Origin: Plumapathes pennacea
Taxonomy: Eukaryota; Cnidaria; Anthozoa; Antipatharia; Myriopathidae
Reading direction: 5' to 3'
NCBI GenBank assembly: GCA_964036295.1
Contig: OZ038462.1
Span: forward strand, 36,865,680-36,929,679
Length of the DNA stretch: 64,000 nucleotides
Shown one piece after another: positions 46,596-59,800 of this stretch; the first letter of the stretch is position 1, and each line of letters opens with the position of its first letter. The notes below the pieces were generated by a model that saw only the letters and a program-made list of their open reading frames with translations, was not told the DNA's origin and searched no databases. The translations under genes were made by a program, and so were the position numbers.

Positions 46596-49500
46596 CTTCC
46601 CCAATTCTTGTTTAATCTTATTCCAAAATAGCACTTAGCAAGAGTTATTGGTTCGGAGCTGGCTTAATTGTAGGTGTATCAGGGACTTGGTTAATTTGAG
46701 TTTCTAATTGGTGGCCGGATGGTCATCTATTTTCGTAATGCGTAACAATTGCCCATAAAGAACAACATAAAGTCCGCATACTGAAGTTCTGATAGCGACA
46801 TCGCTGATTTGTCTTCGGTGTGAATTTACCGTTTGTGCAATAACAACCAATTTTATAAAAGGAAGGGGGGCTTTTCCTCGGGGGTATCTCGGCTTGTCTT
46901 GCCAATAGGTTTGTATGCAGCCATCATCAAATACATTTTTCTCGTGAAGTACGAAGCTAGTTGGGAGATTACTCCCGAATAAGCATTAGAAATTAGAGTG
47001 CAAATAATTCTTTTTACAAACAAATCGTGGGAAACAACTAAGTACTTACAGTGTTTTCTTTTTTAGCGTTAAAAAATATAACTTTCGTGTTCATGGTGGC
47101 GGAACGTTATACTGCTTAAGTTTTCTTTCTTGGCTTGCAAATTCCGCTTAGTGAAATTGGTACGTTTTCATGAAATTTGACGGAGTGCCTGGCATCGATA
47201 AAGTTTTTAAATTTATTGCGTACGCTGCAAGGCGAACTGTTCATAAAATCGTCAATGGCAATTGGATAGTCGTATTTCTAAAATTTTAGAATTTTGTTGG
47301 TGATTTTCTTGAAAATTATTTTTAAGTCTATGAAGGGATGCCTCAAAACGATCCCGGGGAAGCCTCAAAAGGACTCAAACACTACATACCGTGAGCAAAC
47401 GCAAAGTCTAGTGCTAAGATAGAAAGAAAACAAAACAAAATCTGATGACAGACAGCACCTAATCAAATAATCTCTGGCAATACAAGGTTAACTCTGACAG
47501 TGAACATAATGGAGAAGGAAAGCGCAAACGAAATTCAGCCCCACTGGTTTCTGCCATTTTGGAAATGTCGAAAACTTTCATACGATCGTTCGGGTCGAGA
47601 CTTCGAAAATGACTATGACGTCAGGTCCTTTTGAGTCATCGCTTTTAGCCTTCTCCCGCTTTGTGCAAAAATAACAGAGATACTTTTTGGAGGGAAGGGG
47701 GTGCTTATTCGAGGGGAAGGGGGAGGGGGAGACCGGAGGAGGCTTTGGCCGAGAGACATTTATTTGAGGGATGTTTGTATTCGAGGGCTTACGGGATCCA
47801 ATCCTCGCCATGCAGGAGTCTCAATAGGTTTTAATGCAGCCATCGCCAATCAACCAGATATATTTTTCTCGTGATTACCAAGCTGACTCCAAAATAAAGT
47901 ATTAGAAATTAGCGCGCGATAGTTGACATCATTAATTGTGAAAAACCTCCGTTTCTTTTGCTTTGAAAGTTTGAATGCTGTGCCGCGTTGTGGTTGATAC
48001 TTCCAGGCTGTTATGAGAACACAAAGCAAATCATGCAATCAGCTTAGACACCAGCTCCAAGGGAGCCAACTTCAGATCGAATGAAGTGGCGCGAGATTGG
48101 GCTGACACGTGACGTCATGAGTTCGCAGGCGCATTTGAGAGTGCGTGTGTTCGAGCCTGCCTGCAGCCGTGAGGTTCATGTTGGGCGTAGATTGTCACTG
48201 GAATTTGCTGTCTTATTTTCAACGGAATGTGACAGAAGATGTAGCTTAGTCGTGAAGTTATGTTAACAGCATCTGGGTTTATTTCTGCGAAGTGTTTTTG
48301 CTCTGTTTCTGTATACGTGGTTGGGACATGCATTTGAGTTGGTAAGTTGTCAAATCCTTGTGTACGAGAAACTGATTCTTTTTTTAGACAGCTATATCGT
48401 AAAATAGGGAGCCTAACACAGGCTTATTATTGCTATTCCATTAATCATACCATTGGCTTTTGTCCGAAGGCTTTAAACCATGACAAAGGTGCCATTGAAG
48501 ACGTGGTTACCAATGGCACAATCACAATAGTTTATAAATTCCTTGACATTGAATTGATTATTCAAAGAATTAGCATTTCTTTATTGCATCTCGTTTAGGG
48601 ATGTCCATGAAATTCTGGAATACTGAATTTCATAACATGGGTTGAAGTTGAAAACAAAATAAGTTGCCTTAGTTTTATTGATATTAGACGGCATGTTCAT
48701 TATCACTGCACTGCATTGATGCTCTCTTTCCTTTCAAGTGAAACACTCAAGAACTAAACTCCACTGATAAGTTGCAAAGTTTTTGTTGAGAATTTTTATT
48801 TCATCTTGGTACGTTTTGTGGAATATGCATCTTGTAAAGATATGGTTAAAGCCTTTGCGGGGGGAGAGGAATACCACCCCAAAAGGTATAGCTTTTAGCA
48901 TTTCAGTTTAAAAATAGGGTATTTAGAGCCTTTGGTCTATAATAGGGTAAGGGTTTTCAATCCTGGGCGGCACAATCCCACTCAAAATTTTGAAGTATTG
49001 ACTCCCATTTAAAGCCCTATACACAGAAGTCATACGGTGAGGATATCCCTTTGCCTAAAGGGTTCTAAAGATATGACCTGTGTGCTGTTTATTAGTTTTC
49101 TCATAAAAAAGGAAATCCTAGCTGGGCTGACATAGCTTATTGCAGCTGCATAACTTTATGATTTGAGGTTGGGTGCTCAGGCGAGAAGTACTGCCAGCTC
49201 CCATGACTGGCAATCCCAGCAAACCAGACATGAGTTCCCACAACAGCCCAGGCACCTATCACACTAAATAAGTCAGTGAAATAGAAGGGGAAATAGTGAC
49301 ACCCCCTGAGAATAGTGGAATTGGGGAGGGAGGGACGGGGTAAAACTTCCATTCTCTATGCCTGGTACACATACTTGCTACACTAACATCAGAATGACCA
49401 ATGTCAACCGTACGTATAAATTGGGTCAGATACAACTGACTGCACACTGCACCATGCCCCTCTTGGTTGTTAACCTACTGTACACTGTTAGTAGCTAAAT

Positions 49501-49828
49501 TGCAGTTAACTGTATAAACATGGGAAATTTAGATCGGATACATGTAATATTGCAGAAGATCAAGCTCTTCAATTTGTTGCATATCTTTAAACTGCGAAGT
49601 TTGTTATATATTATGTACACATATGCCATACTATGATTTTATTATGTATTATTACACGACTTGAGTGTTTACTTATTTCCTTTATAATAGCTCTGCTGGT
49701 GAGCTCACATGTTCTTTGGTGAACTGGATGAGTTTCGTACTTTATAGCTGTAACCAGGAAATTCTCGGAGTTCTGTGATGGACATCAGCATATAGAGTAA
49801 CCCCAGCTGGTCATACTGATGAGCCAGT
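46596..49828. other. Intergenic region between convergent GENE P and GENE R
   Basis: No supported exon. It holds a block from about 46708 to 47020 related to 63144-63260, the stronger duplicated block at 47750-48320, G-rich sequence near 47690-47745, and a low-copy repeat phrase at 48840-49060 (AATAGGGTATTTAGAGCC, AATAGGGTAAGGGTTTTC). Short open frames, such as 48347-48598 on the plus strand, show no motif or partner exon. Confidence 0.6.
47750..48320 (+). repeat. Segmentally duplicated P 3'-flank block, copy A
   Basis: Closely matches 63424-64000 in the same orientation. Shared landmarks include GATGCAGCCATCGCC-type sequence, CTGTGCCGCGTTGTGGTTGA, GACACCAGCTCC, GGCTGACACGTGACGTCATG and GTCACTGGAATTTGCTGTC. 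The best conserved part (47990-48260) contains CACGTG overlapping a CRE-like TGACGTCA, so it may be an old promoter rather than neutral flank. Confidence 0.85.
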
Positions 49829-50036
49829 CAATTTTTTACTGCCCAGATTAGTTCTTCAGCCACGCCTTGATCAAGACAGACTTTTGCGACTTTTAGATGG
49901 TCCGCGACTCAACTTCTCGCGATTGTCTTGGGAAATAGATCTGGGCTTTTCAAAAAATTCTCGATGTCCAGGAAGGCCATAGATATTCCTTGCCATCCTT
50001 CTGCTGTCGAATTCTTAGCATTGGACGGAAAACGTC
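49829..50036 (-). pseudogene. Decayed duplicate of the last GENE R exon
   Basis: Plus-strand sequence here resembles GENE R's last exon at 50050-50350. AAGACAGACTTTTGCGACTT matches AAGGCAGACTTTTGCCACTT; the CTCGCGATTGTCTTGG, GAAGGCCATAGAT and TCTGCTGTCGAATTCTTAGC phrases also find counterparts in the same order, and both blocks begin with GATGAGCCAGT. The copy has indels and no continuing frame. It lies directly downstream of GENE R's stop, in tandem. Confidence 0.7.
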
Positions 50037-50042
50037 TTTATT
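50037..50042 (-). terminator. Candidate poly(A) signal of GENE R
   Basis: AATAAA on the minus strand, overlapping the GENE R stop codon (50043-50041). It implies an extremely short 3' untranslated region and fits a gene truncated by rearrangement whose new end already carries a polyadenylation hexamer. Confidence 0.45.
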
Positions 50043-50613
50043 ATATTGATGAGCCAGTTGATCCTCTGGCGGCTAGCTTCCTTTGTAATTTCATCCGCAA
50101 ATCAACATCTCCTGCATAGTCTAGGGCCACTCCCGCTTTTTCAGTCATGTCACAGTCAAGGCAGACTTTTGCCACTTTTAGATGCTCTGTGGCTGAGCTG
50201 CTCGCGTTTGTCTTGGCAAACTTGATGTGAGCTTTGCACTTTGCCGCCAACAGGAAGTCCCCGGCGTTCATGAAGGCCGTGGATGCCGCTTTCCAGCGTT
50301 TGTCTTTGTACAACGTCATTCCCCTTTCAGTCCACTCCTCTGCAGTTGACTTCTTAGCAGTAACCCCCTCGTCTGAGATCGTGGCAAGCTGGGAATTTTG
50401 AAAGAATTCGAACATGGGTCTTCTTGCTTCTTCGTCCTCGTCGTAGAACCACACGTTTGCGCGAGCTCGAGTGATGGCTGTGTAGAGATGCTTCAACTCA
50501 GAGTTGAGGATTTTGTGTTTTCCTTCATCGAACTTCAGTGGACGAGTCTTTGTGTAGGCTTTAGGTTTTTCATCTGTTCCAACGTTTGCCACCACCCTCC
50601 ACTTTTCTTTGGC
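50041..50613 (-). CDS. GENE R last exon: helicase motif VI and truncated TPR tail
   Basis: Starts AKEKWRVVANVGTDEKPK after TTTTAG and carries motif VI in LYTAITRARANVWFYDED, then a TPR-like segment (EEWTERGMTLYKDKRWKAA) parallel to GENE P exon 16. Instead of a donor where P has GAKTEK-type sequence followed by GTGGGG, the frame runs on to RGSTGSSI and stops. No GT donor continues the frame at the position equivalent to P's splice. The loop between motif V and VI is about 20 residues shorter than in P. Confidence 0.85.
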   Translation of the reverse strand, partial: AKEKWRVVANVGTDEKPKAYTKTRPLKFDEGKHKILNSELKHLYTAITRARANVWFYDEDEEARRPMFEFFQNSQLATISDEGVTAKKSTAEEWTERGMTLYKDKRWKAASTAFMNAGDFLLAAKCKAHIKFAKTNASSSATEHLKVAKVCLDCDMTEKAGVALDYAGDVDLRMKLQRKLAARGSTGSSI

Positions 50614-50810
50614 CTAAAATAATCGATCGTAGTTTTAAGGTCTTATTACTGCTGAAAAATTCGAGTATACTACTACGAGTGTAGCCAAGGTTTCTGCGGG
50701 TTAATCAGTTTCTTAGTAGTGCATGCCTCGCAATCGCTACCACTTTCGTCCTTTCAATCTGTCGACCTTTTCAAACTTTGGTTAGTTTATGTGTAACATT
50801 CATTTTGATT

Positions 50811-50890
<80 letters not shown>

Positions 50891-53800
50891 TAATAATAAT
50901 AATGATAATATAGGTAACCAAGAAATGTTAGAGTATGGATGGAACAGTTTTGTATGGTTAATTGGTAACTACTATTCTACTATTTTTACCGTAGCAACCT
51001 ATTGAACACCGTTCTCCACAGTCAATCGAAGACACACTGAAAATGAGCATACCTCGGAATCCTTGAAAAAGTTGAAGATGAGAACGTCGTCGAACTCCAG
51101 TCCCTTGGCTTCATAGACAGTCATCACCAGTCCTTCTTTCAGCTCGGCTGGAACGGAATCACGGGCTTCTTCTGACGAGACTAGGACTACCTGGTGGGCT
51201 CCCAGCTCGATAGGGCTGTTCCCTCTCTGCTGACCGTTTAGTAGTTGTCTCAAATAATCGAAATCGCATGACTCGATGAGCACAGGTTTAGGTCCAGAAA
51301 ATAGTCCTTGTTCCTTATCCATCGTGTCAATAGACTTTGGGAAGTACGTCTGGAGCAGTTCGACTACACTGGACGCCAGGTTCACAATACCAGAGTGGGA
51401 ACGATAGTTGCACGTTAATTGATGGATCTTCTTGGGAATATTAACGTGTCTCAGCTGCGATTCTTTGTGGAAAAGAGACTTTAAATCTTCAAATCTAAAG
51501 GACACTCCCTTCATGATGGTTTGAGCGGTGTCACCTGAGAAAAACAGGCCATTGGGATCGCGGCAGCAGTGAAGGAGCAGGAACAATTCTGCTTGTGTAA
51601 GGTCCTGGGCTTCATCCACGTAAAAGCGATCAACTTGAAATAAAGAAAGTGGAGCATGCTGGAGACGTTTGTACACGTCATAAACAAGGTCGCACTCATC
51701 AAACATTTGGAAACGCTTCTTCTGATCTTTATACTTGAGATAAAAGTCGTAAATCTTTGCCCGGTTACGATGGAAGCTTGGTGCCATCTTCTTTCCAACC
51801 TTCTCGTACTCCTCGAGGCTCAACTCCCCAGATTGTAAAGCATCGAGCGAACCCTTTATGAACGACATGATTTCCGTCCACACTAGGCTTGGTTGAATCT
51901 CACAACCAATCTGGGTCATTGCTGGCCATAAGGTAGAGGTGAAGACTTCGTAGGTTACCATCTTTCTGACGGGCTCATTGTTTACCTGTGACTTGCTCTT
52001 CTTCGCTTTTCTGTCGTTCGCTCGGGCGACATTTGTTGTTTTCTGCAATGATGTGCGGATCTCGCAGTCCATTCCTGTAACAGTACAACGGAGTCGCCCG
52101 TCCTGGTCTCTTGGGAAGAACGTCTTGCCTGGCAGTGATGCGTCTAGAAGCACGAGCCACTGATGCACGCTCAAGAATTGAGGCCAAGAATGTTCAGGCA
52201 CATCTTGAATGCGCCATGAAGGAATGGAAGGGTAATTCGTAGGACTGAAATGGGCATTCCGTAAGCAGCGAAACATTTTAGCAATTTCTCCACAGAGAAT
52301 GCTGTTTCTGGAAATAAACAGTTGGTGGAACCTTTCGCAATTATCAACTTCATTCTTTTCAGTGAATTTGGCCGACAGAGGGATGGCATCTTGAAAAGAT
52401 TGTGCTGCATTATCTGGCGCCTCTTGGCGTGAATGGGTCGTTGTCACTTGGCTTGTTTGAGCTTCTTGTTGGTGCTTCACGGCAGACTCATGAGACTGAA
52501 GGGGGAGACTTGAAGGAAGCACCGCATGCTGAAAACTGTGGTATTCATTCCATAATCTGTACAGGCAGCACGTCGTTTTTCCTGTTCCACTGCGACCAAG
52601 AACAATGATGGAACACGCAGGGGAGGGCTTCAGGTTGATTATTTCCTGCTCAAGCTCCGTTACCTCAAATGGGTAGTCTACTCCCTCGACGCCAGACAGC
52701 ACATTGTTGATCATATATTTGGTCATCGAATAGAACTTCTTGATTGCATGATATTCCCCATTGGGAGAGCATTCCACCGGCAGAAGTTTTTCTTCTTGGC
52801 TGCTTGCGGCTATGGCCAAGGGTGCTCTGAAAGATTTTCTAATATTTCTTGCTTCTCTGTCGACATGATCATGTTGGAATACAATTTTCCAGATACGAAT
52901 AATTTGGACATCTTTCCCGTGTCCTGACGCGAAACCCTTAGCTTCTTGCCAAAGAATTCGCTGTGCCTTGGTCACCCTTGTTTCATAAAGGGTAATACCA
53001 TCCTCCTTGGAATTGTGTAACCTTGTGGCCAACTTTTTGGTTCGGCGTCCTTCTGCCAACTGTCGAATTTTTTTTACAATTTGCATCTTCGTCCAATTAG
53101 GAACCTCACTGTTTATTGCATGGAGAACATCTTTGACTTCTGTCGAACACATCACTGGAAAATTAGGATTTTCAAAAGAAAACACTGTTTCAGTAGCTTC
53201 TTTGATTCCACTTTTACTCTCAGGACTTGTAAGTGGCTTATCTGGCGTTTGTTCTTTGGCTTGAAAGCTAGACTCATGGGAAGGTTTCAGATTGCTATGT
53301 TCCATTGGTGGGCATGTTGGATTAGTTACTTGTGTCCGGGTGGGCATAGAGCATGAGCCGTTTGATCTTTCAGGGATCGTGCAAAGATATTTTGATTGAG
53401 CGGACGAGGAGTGCTTGCCCCCCTTGTGGAGAAATTCCGATCTACCTTCATAGATTGGTCCTTCTTGAATAGCAGTACGGACTAATTTCCGGAGACGTTT
53501 GAAATTCGCGTTTTGAAGTTCCATTTCCGTGTGGTCATACACCAGTTGCTGTAAGATTTTTTTTCGGGGATCGCTGCTGTCAAGAGTACATCCGGGAAGC
53601 ATTCCTTGGTTGTCTTTGATGAGAGGATCGGCTTCATTTTCCGTGAGGATTTGGATAGCGTATGGGTCGTCGGAGTAGCCCTTTTCAGCTGCTACGTGGT
53701 ATAGTGTGCATCCAAATTCATCCCTTTCATTGATCTTGGACTTCGGTACATTGTTGATCTTGGAGGTAAAGAGTTTGTATTCACCTTTGGAAGTAAGACA

Positions 53801-56800
53801 ACAGGAGTAAGAACTGAAAGCATTCACAGTGCGGAATGTAGACTTACTGACCGAGGCTACGTTTACACTATACCGAATAGCTTTCCGTAACATCGCGAAA
53901 ACATACCGGGTAGGCCTTCCGTTTACATTATACGCTGTTTTTGGAATTGTTGAATGTGTCAAAGCCTCTCCGGACTGGTCTCGTGTTTGCACTGTAGCGG
54001 AAAGGGTTTTTGGCCAAAGCCGCCATTGTTAAATGTGTTTCCATAGCAGCCCAAACTCCTTTCTCCCTACAGTCAAAAGTGTCTCAACGTATTTGGCACG
54101 ACTAATTTCGTGGGAAGATATGTAATGCAAGCTTCAAATGATTCGTGTTTTTTTATACAAATTTTGAAAACCTTACCTGTTCTTAAGCAGAAGCGAAGCC
54201 AAGTGTGTATTTCGGGCTCTTTCCTTTTTATATTCTGAAAACAGAACCAAAAAAAGATATAACATTGGCTGCTTTAGATGCTGGAGAAGCTTATACAGTC
54301 CTGTCGTCTGGCGTGTGTACATCAGATATAGTATTTCATAGTTTGTAGATTGACTGTCTAAAACCAAAGAAAAATGATTGAGGTTTCCATTATACGCAAG
54401 GCTTGACTGTATATATTATATGATCTTTTCTGCTCAGTTCAAACATTTTTACCAGCCAAAGTAATTGGCAATTATTGTTCTTTTCAACAACAGCATGAGA
54501 CCAATCAGCAGTGCAAGAAAACGCAATCGGACTGATTGACCAAGAATGCTGCCAAACTCATTTCGACCTATCTGAATAATTAGCAAACGCAAAATCAAAA
54601 CAAGCGCTCACACGATTACTTTCGATTACAAAAATAAATCTAACCCACGACTTTGAAAAATTAAGCAAGCGCTCCCCTTCGAATAAGCGCTCCCCTGACT
54701 TACCCTATAGATTTAACATAAGCGCCCAGGGCGCTTCTTCGAAGATTTACCGTAAACTAAAAAAGATCATTTGTAAGAAGATAAAGGAGTTTCTAAATTC
54801 GGTCATCTGGAAAGTCAGCGACACTACTGTTATCGGTATCAAGGCCCTTTATAAAATAACTGCTACTAAAGCTGGTGTTACACTGGTCGATTTGCAACAA
54901 CGATTTGCAACGCCGATTACCTCCAAATTCGCGCAACGGTGTTGAAAGTTTATGAATCGCTTTCAAAAACTTGCAACGCGTTGCAGCACTGCAAACATCG
55001 CAAAAAATCGTTCGCAATAGGGTGTTACACCTGAACAATTTTTAGCGCAACATCGTATCGTTGCAAATCGTCGCCGCAAATCGACCAGTGTAACACCACC
55101 TTAAGGAATGCATTTGATGTTTATCAGATGCACTTAGTTTACACAATTAGACGAATAATGCGTCTGAACAAATTGGTCGCCTGTAGTATTAAAACGGTCA
55201 TTACCTGATGCACAAACAGTTCTGCAGTCTTGAACGCCTTTTCTAGGTTGTCCATTTGCAACAGAGTAAGAGTTTTGCCTTTTAACGCTTCCTCGAGTAG
55301 ATCACCCTCGCTGTATCCACTGAAATGCGGTCGGCTTCGCGTTCGAAGTGCGTCTAGGGCCACGGTGAAATACTTCAAAGCCAATTCCAATGCCGGTTCA
55401 ACTGGACTGTCTTCACGCTCGCCGTTCAGCATTTTAAATCCTCTTGAGATGACCTCTTCTATCTCTTCCTAGAAAAAAAACAACAAACAAACAAACAAAC
55501 AAACAAACAAACAAAAAAAAGATTGCGTCAAAAAGCAATAGTAGCCATTCCCTATAGACCTTTCAAATTCCGGCAAACGATTTGCAGTAACTTGCCTGTG
55601 ATATAGTTAGGATTTTGCTGGATATCTCTAGGGATTCGTTGTAACCCCCATCCTGGAACAGGACCTTAGAAAGGCAGCGACGCACTTCGGTTGCAAATTC
55701 ATTGCCCTTCATTGTTTTGCCTTGTAAACATGTCAGTATTTCTTCCAGAAGGAACACAGCGTCTTTGAAGTTGTTCATTGATGCTGCTGCCTCCCATGCA
55801 TCTCTTAACTCATTAGTATGAACCACCATTTTTTTCTGAAGAAAGGAAATGAATGCGCAGTGTAAAATAGTACAAGCGTCAGTGAAAATTAAATTAAGGA
55901 TAATGCTAATGCAATGAATTGATAAGCATTATGTTCTCGCATTTGTTTGATTGTTTTACTTTTTGAGAAGCAAGACTATTTGCCTCATTTGTAACTCGAG
56001 CAGCGTGTAATGCAAGCCTTTATCTTCAATTTCAGTTTTGTCTTTTCAATTTAGCATTTTCTTCTTAAGGTTTGCTGGTTCAGCAATACTCTAGCATAGA
56101 GGATAAGAACTTATTTCCACCTTCCCATCTACCCTTATATAAACATTCATATGAATAGTGCGAATGAAATTTCCCTTGGCGTACTCTGTTTGCCTTGAGC
56201 AAGGCCACTAGCTGGAATCCTTTCAACATTGTTTCCATGGGTTGTGTCGGTGCGTACTCTATCGCAAATTTATAACACAGACCGGCGAGAGCAAATTGAT
56301 CGCCCTTGATCAAATGCTGCCCTCTTTCTTGCCACCTTTCGGCCAGGGCCTACAAGAGAAAGTATTTACGTCAAATATGACGTACGGTATAGGTGCCGGA
56401 TGTTTATTAATTTTTATCAACCAACATTGTTGAGCAGAAAAATCAGAAAAATACTGCTGATCAGTCAAACCTGTGTTGCGGCCCCGTATTTAGCGAACAC
56501 AGTACGTTGTCACACTGGAAAATTCTATCCTCTTACATACTGTGTAAATAACGCAAAAAGGTTATGTAAATCATAGTTTACATACAATTTACGCTGCGTG
56601 TAAACACATTTACTTGTAGTAAAATATGTTTTACACATATTTTACATATGTAAAATACACAATTGTAAAATGTGTATAAATACTTATAAATAGAATGTTA
56701 ATATGAAATACATTTTTATATACTGTGTAAATAGAGTAGAAAGCTATTTAAATTATGATTTACATATAGCTCACACTGCAGAAGTGGCCGAGTGTTCGAA

Positions 56801-59800
56801 ATCGTGTTCGAGTATTGATTCGCTAATAGTCCCACAAGTGGCAAGCAGGGAGCAAATCTCAGCGAAAGGGAAGTTGAAAGACCGCTGAAACTCAGTCCAA
56901 GGAATTACTACAAACAGACTGGATTTCCAGTTCCTTTATGAATGCAAGGTAACGTGTTCCGATCCGTGGTTTATGTTTGAACCGCGGTGACGGTATTTTA
57001 ATAGGCGATTGTAAACAGTAATGAAGGTGCAGGAATGATTTTTAATTCTCGCTATTTAGCCGAATCGAAATGTCCTCGCTTTCTGAATTTCTGAACAGTG
57101 TTTATCGTCTAACATAAAATAGCTTTTTCTTGGTTTGTATTTCATTTTTTTTTTTGGTTTGGTCGTGTCAGCACGACGTTTCCCAACTGAGAAATACCTG
57201 AATAAATTATAAATTGCAAAAACACTCACTCGTATTTTACGGGGTCCGGCTAGTTTACATAGACTTCACACAATATGTAAAACCTGTTTTGGGGGAATTT
57301 ACACAGTATGTAAATATGAATTTACAACCATTAAGTGCGAATGTTTACATGCATTTTACACAGTATGGAAACCTTGTTTTGGGCATGGAAATTTACACCA
57401 CATGTAAATTATAATTCACAACTATGAACGGTTATTTACATGAAATTTACACAGTATGTAAAATCTGTTTTAGGGGAAATTTATATAACATGTAAAGTAT
57501 GATTTACAAGGTGGAATTAACTGTGGTATTTTTGCTTTTTACATGCAATCCTACACACATTACTCACAGTTTACAGAATGTGTAAATTTCGTTTTAAATT
57601 TACACATTGTGTAAATGGGTAGACAGCGTGTAAATTTCATTTTACAAGCAATAAATGGGTTGTTTACAGACACTTTACACAATATGTAAGAGGATAGAAT
57701 TTTCCACTGTCAAAGTCCTGAAAATATTCTCAGTCAGATATTGCAAACTTTACATTAAAGGGAGGCACCCTTCGTACAGAAGTCAAAAAGGGTAATTATT
57801 ACACGACTTCACATTTTCGAGTGCAAATACGGGCCAAAACGAGTGCAAAGATGGGAGCGTATTGCACTCGTCAGGAACCAGATCAACTGGTTTATTAGCT
57901 TACGTGATCAGTTTTCGCAAGCAAAGTTTACGAACGCGTCATTTTTTTTGTTCCATTTTGCGCGCGGCGAGAATGTTTGCCCTGCTTCGTTTGTCGTGTA
58001 ATAAACAATTTATTACACGAAAAGTCGTGCAATACGGCTGTATTTTTACTCGTCAGTTTTATTTTTTCTCGCCTGAAGCAGGATCGAAAAAAATAAAATC
58101 GACTCGTAAAAATACTCCGCCGTATTGCACTCCTTCCCGTGTAATAACCTCTTTTTATTATTTTTACCTGTACTGAACAGACAGTTGTACTGATGGACTC
58201 TTGTCACGCTGAACGTCAAAAAGAAGAGATGTGCACGACGGAAGCAAAAAAACGCGCAAATTTTTTAGACAATTGTTTTCAGTATGAACTTTAAAATGGT
58301 CGCTTCGTTACATCTCCAAAACCTACATTTTCAGTTGTAGCTAGATGCATTTTAAATGTTTGGCCGCACCCAAAGTTAAAATTTAATGGGCCTGTATTAA
58401 GCACTCTAAAATTCCCCGAGGAGGTTTGACGCAATACAAGACATTCAGTTCACAGCATGATGTTTGGTTAATTTAGGCAACTAAGACTACATTCGTAACA
58501 AGTATATAATACCTGGGACTGTGCTTGTCTCGCCCAGGTACTCCTTTTAGCGTGCTCAATAGCGTCTTTAAAAGCCTTCAGCTGGAACTCAACATCGACG
58601 AGTTCCTCAAGAGTGGATAGACGAAAGTCTTCATCTGATTCATCGCTGCACTCTAGAGCTAGAAGGTAGAATTTCACTGCTCTCGTGGAGTCTCTCTCTT
58701 CGTCTGCTTTTGCTTGCCATCTTCTTGCCATCTCCTGATTTGCAAGACATTTGCATGTGCAGTATGCGGATCAATCAGTGAAACTGAAACGAGTCAGTTA
58801 ATGTCTTAAACTAATTTGTTACCTAAAGACGGTAAGTAAGTTGACTGTTTAACTCCTTCACTCCCAAGTTCAAAAATGCAGACTCCGCACAGCCACCGGA
58901 ATGGGAGGTGTCAACTCTAACAAACGCTGTATGAGCGCTACCATGTAGACACAATGAAGGTCGTCCCAAAAATCTGGAACATCCTCCCGAAAACAATTAA
59001 CCCTAAAGTTAAAGGTTCATAGCACTCTGTTGAACACTCTGGATGTTTGTAGAACGTGTTCAAACATTAAGGGGTGGAGCGGGTCGAGCATGCACTCGTT
59101 TTAAAATCTAGATTCCCTGAACCACCATTTCGTGCATTTTGAGGTTATTTTAAACAAATGTAAACGCTCAAACCAACCTTTTTAAAACCGCACATTTTGC
59201 CAGTTTAGTGGTAGAATTAACTGCTAGGCGTAAATATTAGTCATTCTCGAAAACTGGATCAGTTGAGTATCATCCTCCGAGGGTGCTGCTCAGTAAAAAC
59301 CTGGCCCACTGCGTCAAAAACCGCTAATGATTTACTTGCGAGCGCCCAAGGCGCAAGCTGGCTTGGGGTCCGGGTACTCATCATAATTTTGGGTGGGAGT
59401 GTGTAGCCCGGTCCTAAAAATCTTTACCATACTTTAGACCAACATATCTGATTTTCTATACCCTATTTCAGACCTGACTCCAAAATGTATACCCTATTTC
59501 AGACCTGACCTCAAAACGTATACCATTTTTCAGATTTATTTTTCCTGTTGCAACGATTTCCGCCCGGTATTTACTTCCATTTGTCGTAAAATGTCCGCGG
59601 CGACACATTTCTGTTAAAATCATACCCTATTTCAGACCAAAAAGGCCGCAACCATTGTATCTATGTACCGGACATTTCGTAAATACAGGAGTGCTGCCTC
59701 CAACATTTCGTATGGAAAGGGAAAGAACGATTCTCGCGCCAGCCCTCCGGAAACTTTGGAAGTTTTCGCTGCATGAATTTCTTTTTCAACCACATTCAGC

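Noticed and set aside
50778-51005. Polyasparagine open frame
   Set aside because: It is the reading of an AAT microsatellite in a GENE R intron, on the opposite strand to the gene.
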